A DNA stretch of 64,000 nt, taken from assembly GCF_009664855.1 (NCBI RefSeq), contig NZ_CP045928.1, positions 4,651,186-4,715,185 on the forward strand. Direction: 5' to 3'. The position numbers and the translations under genes were made by a program. This stretch comes from Flavobacterium sp. SLB02. GTDB lineage: Bacteria; Bacteroidota; Bacteroidia; Flavobacteriales; Flavobacteriaceae. This document shows, one piece after another, positions 52,007 to 62,451 of this stretch (the stretch's first letter is position 1; every line of letters begins with the position of its first letter). The notes beneath the pieces were generated by a model. It searched no databases, was not told the origin of the DNA, and saw nothing but the letters and a program-made list of their open reading frames with translations.

Positions 52007-52735
52007 CTAACTATTTCGTTTAAACTCACTAAGAATAATTGCTGTTGCGGTAGCTACGTTTAAACTTTCGGTTTTTTGCAGCTCTCCAAATCTTGGAATT
52101 GTGAGTCGGCTTGTAACTATTTTTTCAATCTCTGATGATATTCCATTGGCCTCATTACCCATGATAATGATTCCGCTTTGAGGTAAATTAGATTGATAAA
52201 TGTTTTCGCCGTCCATAAAAGTTCCAAAAACAGGAACATTAGCCTCAGCAATAAAAGTTTTCAAATCAACATAATTCACATTTACTCTGGCAATAGACCC
52301 CATAGTTGCCTGAACTACTTTTGGATTATAAATATCGACAGTTTCTTTAGAACAAATAATTTGTTTGATGCCAAACCAGTCACAAAGACGTAAAATCGTC
52401 CCCAGATTTCCAGGATCGCGAATATCGTCAAGAGCTAAAATCAAACCTGAGTTGGTTATTTTATTTTCGGATGGAATTTTAAAAACCGCCAAACATGAAT
52501 TTGGAGTTGATAAGGCGCTAATTTTTTTAAGATCCTGCTCATAAATAAGCGTACGTTTTGAAGAATGAACTTCTTCAAAATCATTTAGAGTCGTGTATAA
52601 ATGCTCTAATTCAAAATTGGATAACAACAATTCTTGAATTACTTTTACTCCCTCGGCAAAGAATAATTGATTTGCAAAACGTTGCTTTTTTTGATGTAAA
52701 CCTGATATAAGTTTTATTTGGTTTTTACTAACCAT
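52007..52735 (-). CDS. TrmH/SpoU family RNA 2'-O-methyltransferase
   Basis: The 242 aa protein has an N-terminal RNA-binding segment (residues 1-95) and a C-terminal SPOUT domain. The three SpoU motifs are readable: DDIRDPGNLGTILRLCDWFG, MGNEANGIS and SLNVATATAIILSE. It uses SAM to methylate ribose in rRNA or tRNA; the target base is unknown. It lies between porT and tamL but on the opposite strand, divergent from tamL. Confidence 0.92.
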   Translation of the reverse strand: MVSKNQIKLISGLHQKKQRFANQLFFAEGVKVIQELLLSNFELEHLYTTLNDFEEVHSSKRTLIYEQDLKKISALSTPNSCLAVFKIPSENKITNSGLILALDDIRDPGNLGTILRLCDWFGIKQIICSKETVDIYNPKVVQATMGSIARVNVNYVDLKTFIAEANVPVFGTFMDGENIYQSNLPQSGIIIMGNEANGISSEIEKIVTSRLTIPRFGELQKTESLNVATATAIILSEFKRNS

Positions 52736-52744
52736 AAAATAATG

Positions 52745-52752
52745 TACTTTTG
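52745..52752 (+). promoter_or_regulatory. TACTTTTG -7 box of tamL
   Basis: An exact TAnnTTTG box lies 20 bases before the tamL start, in the 37-base gap to the divergent trmH-type gene. The 5' UTR would be about 15 bases. Confidence 0.6.
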
Positions 52753-52772
52753 AATTAAATATTTAAGAACAC

Positions 52773-55328
52773 TTGAAAAAGAATTCCACAAAAATAACAG
52801 CATTTATTCTAATAGCAATATTTATTTGCGGTTGTAATGCTGTAAAAAGAGTTCCCGATGGAAAAAACCTTCTTGTAAAAAATACTATTCTTGTAAATGG
52901 AAAGGCAACGAACGACGAAATAGCGTCTAACCAAATGTACCAAAAACCAAATGGTACTTTGTTAGGATATCGTTTACGTTTAAATTTATACAACTTAGCC
53001 AACTTAAATCCGGATTCTACTTATCAGGCAAAATTTAAAAATCATCCTGGTTTATACGAACGTCAGGCTAAAATATTATCTGCAAAACAAGTAGACCGAC
53101 TTGGGCAATCTTTTCTGTACAAAGGTATCCATGAATTTCTGAAAAGCACAGGTGAACCCCCTGTTGTTATTGATACTGCAAAGACAAAAAAATCTCTTTT
53201 ACGTTTAAAGTTCTACTACTTCAACAATGGTTATTTTAATGTAGCAACAGATTATAGTATTGATAGCGTAGCCAGAAAAAAAGCTAAAATAAATTACCTT
53301 ATTACAACCGGTCCGGCTTATACCCTGGACACTATTAGCACCAATATCAAAACTCCGGCCCTGGATTCATTATACAGAACCAACAATGAGCCTTCCTTTT
53401 TAAAATCAGGAAAACAATATAAAACTGCTGATTTTGAAGATGAGAAAAATCGTCTTACAACTTACTTTAGAAACCACGGCGCTTATTTCTTTCAACCTAC
53501 TTATGTCACTTTTGACATTGATACTATTGGTAAAAAGAACAAAGCCGATGTAACATTAATCATCAACAACAACAATATTCAGGAAAGAGACTCCAGCAGA
53601 ACAGAGCCTTTTAAACTATATAAAATAAGCGATGTTAACATTTACACGGACTATTCTCCTGCAAATGCAAAAACAAAAATAACCGATAGTGTAACGTACA
53701 ACAACTTTAATTTATACAGTCATAAAAAATTAAAATACAAACCGCGCGCCATTACTGATGCCGTTTTTATCAACAAAGGGGGTATTTTCTCTGATACGAG
53801 AACGACGCTTTCTTCAAGATATTTAAACAACCTGAAAATCTTTAATTACCCTTCGATTCAATACGAAGTTGATAAACGAGATTCAACGGCACAATCTTTA
53901 ATTGCAAATGTTTATCTAACGCCCAGAAAGAAATATAGTTTTGGAGCTTCTCTTGACGTAACGCATTCTAATATTCAGGATTTTGGTATTGGAGCCAGTG
54001 TTTCTGAAACGATTCGAAACGTATTTAACAGAGCCGAAACGCTGGAAATTTCGGCACGTTTAAATGTAGGTTCGTCAAAAGACATGGCCAATCCTAATGA
54101 TAATTTCTTTAACGTATCAGAATATGGTTTGGATTTAAAACTGAATTTCCCAAGGATTTTATTGCCTTTTGGTACCGAAAAAATTATCCCAAAAAGAATG
54201 ATTCCTTCTACAAGTATTGCTGCAGGTTTCTCCAAACAGCGCAATATTGGTTTGGATAAAGAAAATTTCACAGGTGGTATTGCTTACAATTGGTCTCCAA
54301 AACGATACAACACAGCCAAGCTTGAATTGCTTAATGCGCAATTTGTACGTAATTTAAATCCAAGTAATTATTTCAGGGTTTACACTTCTTCTTATAACGA
54401 ACTAAACAACATTGCGAGTACATATAACACGGTACCTGGCAACATTGACAATGACGGAAACCTAATTATCCCAGAGGGAGCAAATAACTTTACAAAGGAA
54501 GTATTAACTGACCAAACGGTATTAAGACCAGGAGATACAGGATATAAAGACGTACAAAGCATCGAAGAAAGAAGAATTCGCCTGACTGAAAATGACTTTA
54601 TTTTAGCAACTAGCTACACGTTTACCAAAACCACTAAAAAAGATCTTGCTGATAATACTTTTTATCAGTTTAAAACAAAAATAGAATCTGCCGGTACTTT
54701 ATTATCTGCTATTTCAAGCATTGCAAAGCTTCCTGAAAACTCAAGAGGCAACTATGAAATATTCAACTTAGAATATTCAGAATATATAAAAACCGAATTT
54801 GATTATATCAAACACTGGGATTTTGGAAAAGAAAAAGTATTGGCCGTGAGAAGCTTTTTTGGGATAGCCATTCCGTTTGGTAATTCAGATTATATTCCGT
54901 TTTCACGAAGTTATTATTCAGGAGGTTCAAACGATAACCGCGCATGGCAGCCTTACTCTTTGGGTCCGGGAAGCACGAATGCTGCGAACGATTTTAATGA
55001 GGCCAATATGAAGATTGCACTGAGTGCAGAATTCCGTTTTAAAGTTTTTGGTGATGTCAAGGGAGCGATCTTCGCAGACGCCGGAAATATCTGGAATGTG
55101 CTCGATAATGTCATAGACGATAAAGCAAAATTTAACAACGTAAACGATTTAGCTGAAATTGCTTTAGGATCAGGATTTGGTTTACGTTACGATTTAAGCT
55201 TTTTTGTTATTCGTTTAGATTTAGGCTTTAAGACTTATAATCCGGCGCATGAGAAGGGAGACCGTTGGTTCAAAGAATACAATTTTGGCCATTCGGTTTT
55301 AAATTTTGGGATAAATTATCCTTTCTAA
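52773..55328 (+). CDS. tamL: TamL, lipidated BamA/TamA-family outer-membrane protein
   Basis: The 851 aa protein starts with TTG; no in-frame ATG precedes the signal. A lipoprotein signal ends in FICGC, so the mature N-terminal Cys is lipidated. POTRA-like repeats occupy about residues 30-380, and the Omp85-type barrel the rest, ending in FGINYPF. Bacteroidota have this lipidated TamA variant (TamL), which works with TamB in envelope assembly. Gene order next to porT fits. Generic BamA-family annotation is the cautious alternative. Confidence 0.88.
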   Translation: MKKNSTKITAFILIAIFICGCNAVKRVPDGKNLLVKNTILVNGKATNDEIASNQMYQKPNGTLLGYRLRLNLYNLANLNPDSTYQAKFKNHPGLYERQAKILSAKQVDRLGQSFLYKGIHEFLKSTGEPPVVIDTAKTKKSLLRLKFYYFNNGYFNVATDYSIDSVARKKAKINYLITTGPAYTLDTISTNIKTPALDSLYRTNNEPSFLKSGKQYKTADFEDEKNRLTTYFRNHGAYFFQPTYVTFDIDTIGKKNKADVTLIINNNNIQERDSSRTEPFKLYKISDVNIYTDYSPANAKTKITDSVTYNNFNLYSHKKLKYKPRAITDAVFINKGGIFSDTRTTLSSRYLNNLKIFNYPSIQYEVDKRDSTAQSLIANVYLTPRKKYSFGASLDVTHSNIQDFGIGASVSETIRNVFNRAETLEISARLNVGSSKDMANPNDNFFNVSEYGLDLKLNFPRILLPFGTEKIIPKRMIPSTSIAAGFSKQRNIGLDKENFTGGIAYNWSPKRYNTAKLELLNAQFVRNLNPSNYFRVYTSSYNELNNIASTYNTVPGNIDNDGNLIIPEGANNFTKEVLTDQTVLRPGDTGYKDVQSIEERRIRLTENDFILATSYTFTKTTKKDLADNTFYQFKTKIESAGTLLSAISSIAKLPENSRGNYEIFNLEYSEYIKTEFDYIKHWDFGKEKVLAVRSFFGIAIPFGNSDYIPFSRSYYSGGSNDNRAWQPYSLGPGSTNAANDFNEANMKIALSAEFRFKVFGDVKGAIFADAGNIWNVLDNVIDDKAKFNNVNDLAEIALGSGFGLRYDLSFFVIRLDLGFKTYNPAHEKGDRWFKEYNFGHSVLNFGINYPF

Positions 55329-55342
55329 TGCTAATTAATTCT

Positions 55343-55350
55343 TATTTTTG
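55343..55350 (+). promoter_or_regulatory. TATTTTTG -7 box of fbaA
   Basis: An exact TAnnTTTG box lies 37 bases before the fbaA start. No clear -33 box was found at the right distance. Confidence 0.55.
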
Positions 55351-55386
55351 CAACCTAAAAACTAAAAACAACTAAAAAAAATTACA

Positions 55387-56454
<1,068 letters not shown>

Positions 56455-56458
56455 ATTT

Positions 56459-56560
56459 TAGACTTCTGATTTTAGATTTCAGACTTCTAAAAAAGCCTGA
56501 AATCTAAATTTTGAATCAGATTGAAAAATCTAAACTTTAAAATCTACATTCTAAAATTAA
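56459..56560. repeat. period-7 tract (TTTTAGA/AAATCTA type) between fbaA and accD
   Basis: The left part reads TTTTAGA CTTCTGA TTTTAGA TTTCAGA CTTCTAA; the right part has inverse units (AAATCTA). It can fold back on itself and ends just before the accD start. Confidence 0.7.
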
Positions 56561-56564
56561 AAAA

Positions 56565-57419
56565 ATGGCTTGGTTTAAAAGACAAGAAAAAGGGATTACG
56601 ACTGCGACCGAAGACAAAATGGACGTTCCTAAAGGATTGTGGTACAAATCTCCTACTGGAAAAATTATTGATGCTGACGAATTAGCCAGAAACTTATTTG
56701 TTAGTCCTGAAGATGATTTTCATGTTAGAATTGGAAGCGCAACCTATTTTGAAATTTTATTCGACAATAATGAATTTGTTGAATTGGATAAAAACATGAC
56801 ATCAAAAGATCCTTTGCATTTTGTGGATACAAAAAAATATGCAGAAAGATTGAAAGATGTAATGGAGAAAACTCACTTAAAAGACGCTGTGCGTACCGGA
56901 GTGGGAAAATCTAAAGGAAAAGAACTTGTTATCTGCTGTATGGATTTTGCCTTTATTGGTGGATCTATGGGAGCGGTTGTTGGAGAAAAAATTGCCAGAG
57001 GTATTGATCACGCGATCAAAAACAAATTACCTTTTGTAATGATTTCTAAATCAGGTGGAGCCCGTATGATGGAAGCTGCTTATTCGTTAATGCAATTAGC
57101 TAAAACATCAGTAAAATTAGCTCAGTTAGCCGAAGCTAAATTACCATACATTTCGCTTTGTACAGACCCAACTACAGGAGGAACAACTGCATCATATGCA
57201 ATGTTAGGAGACATTAATATCTCTGAGCCTGGGGCTTTAATTGGTTTTGCCGGTCCTCGTGTTGTTCGTGACACAACTGGTAAAGATTTACCAGAAGGTT
57301 TCCAGACTGCTGAGTTCTTATTAGAGCACGGTTTCTTAGACTTTATCACGCCAAGAAAAGAATTGAAAGATAAGATCAACTTATATATCGATTTGATTCA
57401 GAATAATACAATTAGATAG
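56565..57419 (+). CDS. accD: acetyl-CoA carboxylase carboxyltransferase beta subunit without zinc-ribbon cysteines
   Basis: The 284 aa protein moves the carboxyl group from biotin to acetyl-CoA, the first step of fatty-acid synthesis. The crotonase-like fold is intact, with SKSGGARMMEAAYSLMQLAK and DPTTGGTTASYAMLGD. The N-terminal zinc ribbon normally has CPxC and CPxC; here these positions read SPTG (in WYKSPTGK) and SPED (in LFVSPEDDFHVRI), so all four cysteines are missing. The rest of the ribbon sequence is still alignable. accA is not adjacent. A strong terminator follows. Confidence 0.95.
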   Translation: MAWFKRQEKGITTATEDKMDVPKGLWYKSPTGKIIDADELARNLFVSPEDDFHVRIGSATYFEILFDNNEFVELDKNMTSKDPLHFVDTKKYAERLKDVMEKTHLKDAVRTGVGKSKGKELVICCMDFAFIGGSMGAVVGEKIARGIDHAIKNKLPFVMISKSGGARMMEAAYSLMQLAKTSVKLAQLAEAKLPYISLCTDPTTGGTTASYAMLGDINISEPGALIGFAGPRVVRDTTGKDLPEGFQTAEFLLEHGFLDFITPRKELKDKINLYIDLIQNNTIR

Positions 57420-57440
57420 TTTTCGAACTTCTTAACATAT

Positions 57441-57476
57441 AAAATCCCATTCGCTTCGGCTGATGGGATTTTTTTA
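57441..57476 (+). terminator. accD terminator
   Basis: A 10-base perfect stem (AAAATCCCAT and its inverse) followed by a T run lies about 20 bases after the stop codon. Confidence 0.9.
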
Positions 57477-57500
57477 TATCTTTATTTTAAATCTTAGTTT

Positions 57501-58103
57501 ATGAAGAACGTATTTATTGGTTTTATGATTTGCTTTTTTCTTTTGAATTGTGGTAAGAAAGAAGAAAAGATTATTGAGAAAAACAAAACTTACATCATCT
57601 CATATGAAGATGTGAAACTTGAAAAATATTACGATTCCATAAAAAAACATACTGATAGATTTGCTCCCCCTCCAAGGAAAGGCTTCTATGCCGAGAACCA
57701 ATTAATAATTGACAAAAAAGGAAATTTATATTTTTATCAAAAAAGATACTTCCTCGAATTTTGTAGTTATGGCAGTGAAAAAGACACTCTTCCTCATTTC
57801 CTTGATCTTCAACCCAAAGACATTGTTAAAATTCCTCAAACTAGTTTAGATGATTTTTTATCAGAAAATATTCTAAGTAAAGAGAAAAACAGGCGAATAT
57901 TAATTATTGCGTCTCAAAATGACACTATAAAAAACACATCCTTTTTCAAGTTTACAAACAAAAACCAACTACAAGCTTATGCGATAAGAAGAACAACCCA
58001 GGAAGAAGATACTGTTCTAAAATACAAAACCAATAACGACTACTATTATTCTGATTCTATTAAATGGGATCGAACTAAAATTAAATTTCCAAATAAGAAC
58101 TAA
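57501..58103 (+). CDS. lipoprotein of unknown function
   Basis: The 200 aa protein has a lipoprotein signal (FFLLNCGKKEEK, mature Cys near residue 17). The rest is charged and soluble with no recognised motif; a KKGNLYFYQKRYFLEFC segment suggests beta strands. It is single, between accD and a convergent ABC permease, with its own terminator. Lower codon regularity and its isolated position suggest an accessory gene. Confidence 0.65.
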   Translation: MKNVFIGFMICFFLLNCGKKEEKIIEKNKTYIISYEDVKLEKYYDSIKKHTDRFAPPPRKGFYAENQLIIDKKGNLYFYQKRYFLEFCSYGSEKDTLPHFLDLQPKDIVKIPQTSLDDFLSENILSKEKNRRILIIASQNDTIKNTSFFKFTNKNQLQAYAIRRTTQEEDTVLKYKTNNDYYYSDSIKWDRTKIKFPNKN

Positions 58104-58111
58104 AAAAAATC

Positions 58112-58138
58112 CAAAGAATGTTTCTTTGTTTTTTTTTA
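58112..58138 (+). terminator. terminator of the lipoprotein gene
   Basis: CAAAGAA and TTCTTTG form a short stem followed by nine T residues, 9 bases after the stop codon. Confidence 0.75.
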
Positions 58139-58273
58139 ATCTTCACAACTTTACGAAGCATAAATTCTTTACTAAAGCTGGAGGCTATCCAATCATAAGC
58201 AATTTCACATTCAACGGAATAATTCCATCTCTACAACATAAATTGTTCATCTGTAAATTATACAAATCCAAAA

Positions 58274-58312
58274 ACCTTTGTCCCTTTGTAACTCTGAGCC
58301 TTTGAACCTTTT
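58274..58312. repeat. period-8 tract (CCTTTGTC-type units)
   Basis: CCTTTGTC CCTTTGTA ACTCTGAG CCTTTGAA are four diverged 8-base units in line, at the 3' end of the ABC permease gene. The unit resembles the right half of the tract at 40651-40712. Confidence 0.65.
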
Positions 58313-58320
58313 CTCAAAAC

Positions 58321-59568
58321 CTACATTCCAGTTCTAATCGCCTCAACCGGATCTAATTTTGCTGCTGAAATTGCCGGTAAAATCCCGGATATCACACCAA
58401 CTAAAATTGACAATCCTGCACCGATAATTATATTCCAGAAACTTAGAACAAATTCAAAATCTAACAAATTAGTCAAAAGCATCGACATCAGCCAAACAAT
58501 CAATAAACCAATCATTCCGCCTATCAAACAAAGTATAACTGCTTCAAACAAAAACTGAAACAATATAAATCGGTTTTTTGCTCCTAAAGATTTTTGAATC
58601 CCTATTAGGTTTGTTCGTTCTTTTACAGAAACAAACATAATATTGGCCACGCCAAAACCTCCAACCAGGAAAGAAAAGAAACTAATAAATATTCCTCCAA
58701 ACCGTAAGCTTCCTAAAATTCCATCCACAAAATCAGTAAAACCGGAAAGTACATTAATAAAGAAATTGTCAGACTCCCCTGCTTTCATTCCACGAATTGC
58801 TCTTAGTTTTTGGGCAACTTCGGCTTTATAAGCATCCATGTCTACACCCTTTACAGGTTTTAAAACAATAACCGGCGTCATTGCATCATTGTCGCCGTAC
58901 ATTCTGCGTAAAAAGTTTGTTGGCAAATAAACCGATGTATCATTACTATCACCAAAAAAACCTGCACCTTGTTTCTTAATCACACCAATTACGGTAAAAC
59001 GCTGTCCGTACAAACGAATATTTTTCCCAACAGGATCACTTGTTCCAAAAAGCCCTTCGGCAATATCATATCCAAGAACAATAACAGCACTTCCAGAATT
59101 CGATTCGGATTCGTTGTAAAATCTTCCTTTATCAAAACTCAATCCTTCGATATCTACCATTTCGCTAGACGAAGGAACTATATTAACATCACTAACCGTT
59201 TTTGAATCGTATTTTAAAGTTTCGTGATTTACAAAAAGCTGGTAAGCGACCTGATCTGTATTATTAAGCGAATTTTTTAAACTTATATATTCGTCATATT
59301 TTACATTGGGAAACTGTTCTCTTTTCCATTGCGGAATTTCAGAAGGTCCAAAACAGTATTTCATTAAATAAATCGTATTTTTATCTAAGCTGCTCAAATC
59401 TTTTGAAATCTTTCGATCTAAAGAATCTACCGCTGCCAATACAGCAATAATCGAAAAAATACCAATCGTAACACCCAACAGCGACAATAAGGTACGCAGT
59501 TTATTATTTCGCAAAGCGTTTATGGCAAAGCGGAAACTTTCTTTTAATAACCTTAGATAAACCAGCAT
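58321..59568 (-). CDS. ABC transporter permease (MacB/FtsX type)
   Basis: The 415 aa protein has one N-terminal membrane segment (LRTLLSLLGVTIGIFSIIAVL), a periplasmic MacB-like domain (residues 45-270) and three C-terminal membrane segments, ending in AAKLDPVEAIRTGM, the standard MacB permease ending. These permeases work mechanically from the inner membrane with an ATPase of the LolD/MacB type. No ATPase gene is adjacent, so the partner is elsewhere. Substrate unknown. Confidence 0.92.
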   Translation of the reverse strand: MLVYLRLLKESFRFAINALRNNKLRTLLSLLGVTIGIFSIIAVLAAVDSLDRKISKDLSSLDKNTIYLMKYCFGPSEIPQWKREQFPNVKYDEYISLKNSLNNTDQVAYQLFVNHETLKYDSKTVSDVNIVPSSSEMVDIEGLSFDKGRFYNESESNSGSAVIVLGYDIAEGLFGTSDPVGKNIRLYGQRFTVIGVIKKQGAGFFGDSNDTSVYLPTNFLRRMYGDNDAMTPVIVLKPVKGVDMDAYKAEVAQKLRAIRGMKAGESDNFFINVLSGFTDFVDGILGSLRFGGIFISFFSFLVGGFGVANIMFVSVKERTNLIGIQKSLGAKNRFILFQFLFEAVILCLIGGMIGLLIVWLMSMLLTNLLDFEFVLSFWNIIIGAGLSILVGVISGILPAISAAKLDPVEAIRTGM

Positions 59569-59701
59569 ATACGTGTATTTTTCATAAAAGTAAAATTCAA
59601 TAAATTAAAAACAAAATCCTAATAAAAGTTAACTTACTCATCAGTAGATTTTTTTAGCATAATGTTACACTAATTTTCTTTAAAATAATATTTAAAAAAA
59701 C

Positions 59702-59709
59702 TACTTTTG
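59702..59709 (+). promoter_or_regulatory. TACTTTTG -7 box of purH
   Basis: An exact TAnnTTTG box lies 25 bases before the purH ATG. It also overlaps the TTG that could be misread as a start codon. Confidence 0.6.
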
Positions 59710-59733
59710 CAGTCTGAAAATCATAACTACACA

Positions 59734-61260
59734 ATGAGCACAACTAAAACAATACAATCAGCATTAATTTCTGTTTTTTCGAAAGATGGACTAGAGCCAA
59801 TCGTTAGAAAATTACACGAACAAAACGTAACACTTTATTCGACTGGAGGAACTGAAGATTTTATAAAAAACCTTGGAATTCCTGTAGTTCCGGTTGAAGA
59901 CATTACTTCATTCCCTGAAATTCTTGGTGGAAGAGTAAAAACTTTGCACCCGAAAATCTTTGGTGGAATCTTAAACCGTCAGGATAACGAAAGTGACGTT
60001 CAACAAATGAAGGAATTTGATATTCCTCAGATTGATTTAGTTATTGTTGATTTGTACCCGTTTGAAAAAACAGTTGCTTCTGGCGCAAGCGAGCAGGACA
60101 TTATTGAAAAAATTGATATTGGCGGAATTTCATTGATTCGTGCCGGTGCAAAAAACTTCAAGGATACTGTAATTGTAGCTTCGGTTAACGAATATAGTTT
60201 GCTTCTTGATTTAATTACAGAGCAAAACGGAGCAACAACTCTTGAGAACAGAAGATTGTTTGCTACAAAAGCGTTTCACGTTTCATCTCATTATGATGGT
60301 GCAATTTTTAATTATTTTAATACTGACGAAACTATCTATAAAGAAAGCATTGCAGATGGTCAGGTTTTAAGATATGGAGAAAACCCACATCAAAAAGGCT
60401 TCTTTTTTGGAGATTTTGATGCGATGTTCAAAAAAGTTCACGGAAAAGAATTATCTTACAATAACTTATTAGATGTTGATGCGGCAGTAAACTTAATTAA
60501 TGAGTTTAAAACTGACGGACCAACGTTTGCTATTTTAAAACATAATAATGCTTGTGGTTTAGCTTCAAGAAAAACAATTAGCGAGGCTTATTTAGCAGCT
60601 TTGGCTTGCGACCCAACTTCTGCTTTTGGCGGAGTCTTGATTGCAAACACTAAAATTGATTTAACTACAGCACAGGAAATCAACAAATTATTCTGTGAAG
60701 TAGTAATTGCCCCTAGTTATGATGACGATGCAATTGCCGTTTTACAAGAAAAGAAAAACAGAATTATATTAGTTCAGAATGAAGTTGAATTGCCTTCAAG
60801 ACAAGTGAGAACATGTCTTAACGGTTTGTTAATTCAGGACAGAAATAATATTACAGATACTAAAGAGCATTTAAAGACCGTTACTATTACAGAGCCAACC
60901 GCTCAGGAAATAGAAGACTTGATATTTGCTTCAAAAATTTGCAAAAACACAAAATCAAATACGATTGTTTTTGCAAAAAACGGAACATTAATTTCTTCAG
61001 GTACTGGCCAAACATCAAGAGTTGATGCTTTGGTACAAGCTGTAGATAAAGCTAAAGCTTTTGGATTTGATTTAACCGGCGCTTCTATGGCAAGTGATGC
61101 ATTTTTCCCTTTTCCGGATTGTGTAGAATTAGCTAAAAAAGCAGGAATAACGGCCGTTATTCAGCCTGGAGGTTCAATAAAAGACGAATTAAGCATAAAT
61201 TATTGCAACGAAAATAATCTTGCAATGGTATTTACAGGAACACGTCATTTTAAACATTAA
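59734..61260 (+). CDS. purH: bifunctional AICAR transformylase/IMP cyclohydrolase
   Basis: The 508 aa enzyme carries out the last two steps of IMP synthesis. The start chosen is the ATG before STTKTIQSALISVF; an in-frame TTG 27 bases earlier lies within the promoter box. The IMP cyclohydrolase domain (residues 1-145) has LYSTGGTEDFI and GGRVKTLHPKI. The transformylase domain has LRYGENPHQK and ILKHNNACG with the catalytic Lys-His pair. mreB follows after 54 bases but has its own promoter box. Confidence 0.97.
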   Translation: MSTTKTIQSALISVFSKDGLEPIVRKLHEQNVTLYSTGGTEDFIKNLGIPVVPVEDITSFPEILGGRVKTLHPKIFGGILNRQDNESDVQQMKEFDIPQIDLVIVDLYPFEKTVASGASEQDIIEKIDIGGISLIRAGAKNFKDTVIVASVNEYSLLLDLITEQNGATTLENRRLFATKAFHVSSHYDGAIFNYFNTDETIYKESIADGQVLRYGENPHQKGFFFGDFDAMFKKVHGKELSYNNLLDVDAAVNLINEFKTDGPTFAILKHNNACGLASRKTISEAYLAALACDPTSAFGGVLIANTKIDLTTAQEINKLFCEVVIAPSYDDDAIAVLQEKKNRIILVQNEVELPSRQVRTCLNGLLIQDRNNITDTKEHLKTVTITEPTAQEIEDLIFASKICKNTKSNTIVFAKNGTLISSGTGQTSRVDALVQAVDKAKAFGFDLTGASMASDAFFPFPDCVELAKKAGITAVIQPGGSIKDELSINYCNENNLAMVFTGTRHFKH

Positions 61261-61314
61261 TTTGTTTAACTTTGTTCAAAATAATTTATAACATTTTAAA
61301 CCCCTAAAAAACTT

Positions 61315-62343
61315 ATGGGATTTTTTGATTTCATGACCGAGGATATTGCGATAGACCTTGGTACCGCAAACACTTTAATCATACATAATGATAAAGTTGT
61401 TATTGATAGTCCGTCAATCGTTGCACGTGACAGAATATCAGGCAAAATCATTGCTGTTGGTAAAGAAGCCAATATGATGCAAGGTAAAACGCATGAAAAT
61501 ATCAAAACCATAAGGCCTTTGAAGGACGGTGTAATTGCCGACTTTGATGCTTCGGAAAAGATGATCAACATGTTCATCAAAAGCATTCCTGCATTGAAAA
61601 AAAGAATGTTTACTCCAGCTTTAAGAATGGTAGTATGTATTCCTTCAGGAATTACCGAAGTGGAGATGAGAGCTGTGAAGGAATCTTGTGAGAGAGTAAA
61701 CGGAAAAGAAGTTTATTTGATTCATGAGCCAATGGCAGCAGCAATTGGTATTGGTATCGACATTATGCAGCCAAAAGGAAACATGATTGTTGATATTGGA
61801 GGTGGTACTACAGAAATTGCAGTTATTGCATTAGGTGGTATTGTATGCGACAAATCTGTAAAAATTGCAGGTGACGTTTTCACCAATGATATCGTTTATT
61901 ATATGCGTACTCAACACAACCTTTTTGTGGGAGAAAGTACTGCTGAAAAAATAAAAATTCAGATTGGAGCCGCTATCGAAGATTTAGATGGTCCTCCTGA
62001 GGACATGTCAGTTCAGGGTAGAGATTTACTTACCGGTAAACCAAAACAAGTTGATGTTTCTTACCGTGAAATTGCTAAAGCATTAGATAAATCGATTCAG
62101 CGTATTGAAGATGCGGTAATGGAAACATTATCTCAAACTCCACCTGAATTAGCTGCAGATATCTACAATACTGGTATTTATTTAGCTGGTGGTGGATCTA
62201 TGCTTAGAGGTCTTGACAAACGTATTTCGCAAAAAACAGATTTACCTGTTTATATTGCTGAGGATCCGTTAAGAGCTGTAGTTCGTGGAACCGGAATGGC
62301 ACTTAAAAATATTGCAAAATTTAAAAGTATCTTAATTAAATAA
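61315..62343 (+). CDS. mreB: rod-shape protein MreB
   Basis: The 342 aa actin-like ATPase guides cell-wall synthesis along the cell side. IDLGTANTLI, VCIPSGITEVEMRAVKE, HEPMAAAIG and VDIGGGTTEIAV are the phosphate and adenosine motifs of the actin fold. FFDFMTEDIAIDLG at the N-terminus gives a membrane-binding helix. It opens the mreBCD-mrdA operon. A TAACTTTG box (61267-61274) lies 41 bases before the start. Confidence 0.98.
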   Translation: MGFFDFMTEDIAIDLGTANTLIIHNDKVVIDSPSIVARDRISGKIIAVGKEANMMQGKTHENIKTIRPLKDGVIADFDASEKMINMFIKSIPALKKRMFTPALRMVVCIPSGITEVEMRAVKESCERVNGKEVYLIHEPMAAAIGIGIDIMQPKGNMIVDIGGGTTEIAVIALGGIVCDKSVKIAGDVFTNDIVYYMRTQHNLFVGESTAEKIKIQIGAAIEDLDGPPEDMSVQGRDLLTGKPKQVDVSYREIAKALDKSIQRIEDAVMETLSQTPPELAADIYNTGIYLAGGGSMLRGLDKRISQKTDLPVYIAEDPLRAVVRGTGMALKNIAKFKSILIK

Positions 62344-62362
62344 GATTCAAAATAATCAATAT

Positions 62363-62407
62363 AATTTTATAAGAGTCAAATTTAATTTATTTGACTCTTA
62401 TAAAATT
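62363..62407. repeat. 19-base perfect inverted repeat between mreB and mreC
   Basis: Arms 62363-62381 and 62389-62407 (containing AAGAGTCAAA and its inverse) pair perfectly around a 7-base loop. GGAAAC follows rather than a T run, so it is more likely an mRNA-processing or stability hairpin that sets mreB above mreCD than a simple terminator. Confidence 0.8.
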
Positions 62408-62451
62408 GGAAACTTAATAGCATATCCTGAAACAAAATAACCAAACAAGAA

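Noticed and set aside
59707..59733. TTG start for purH
   Set aside because: The TTG is part of a TACTTTTG promoter box, and the ATG nine codons later matches the family N-terminus.
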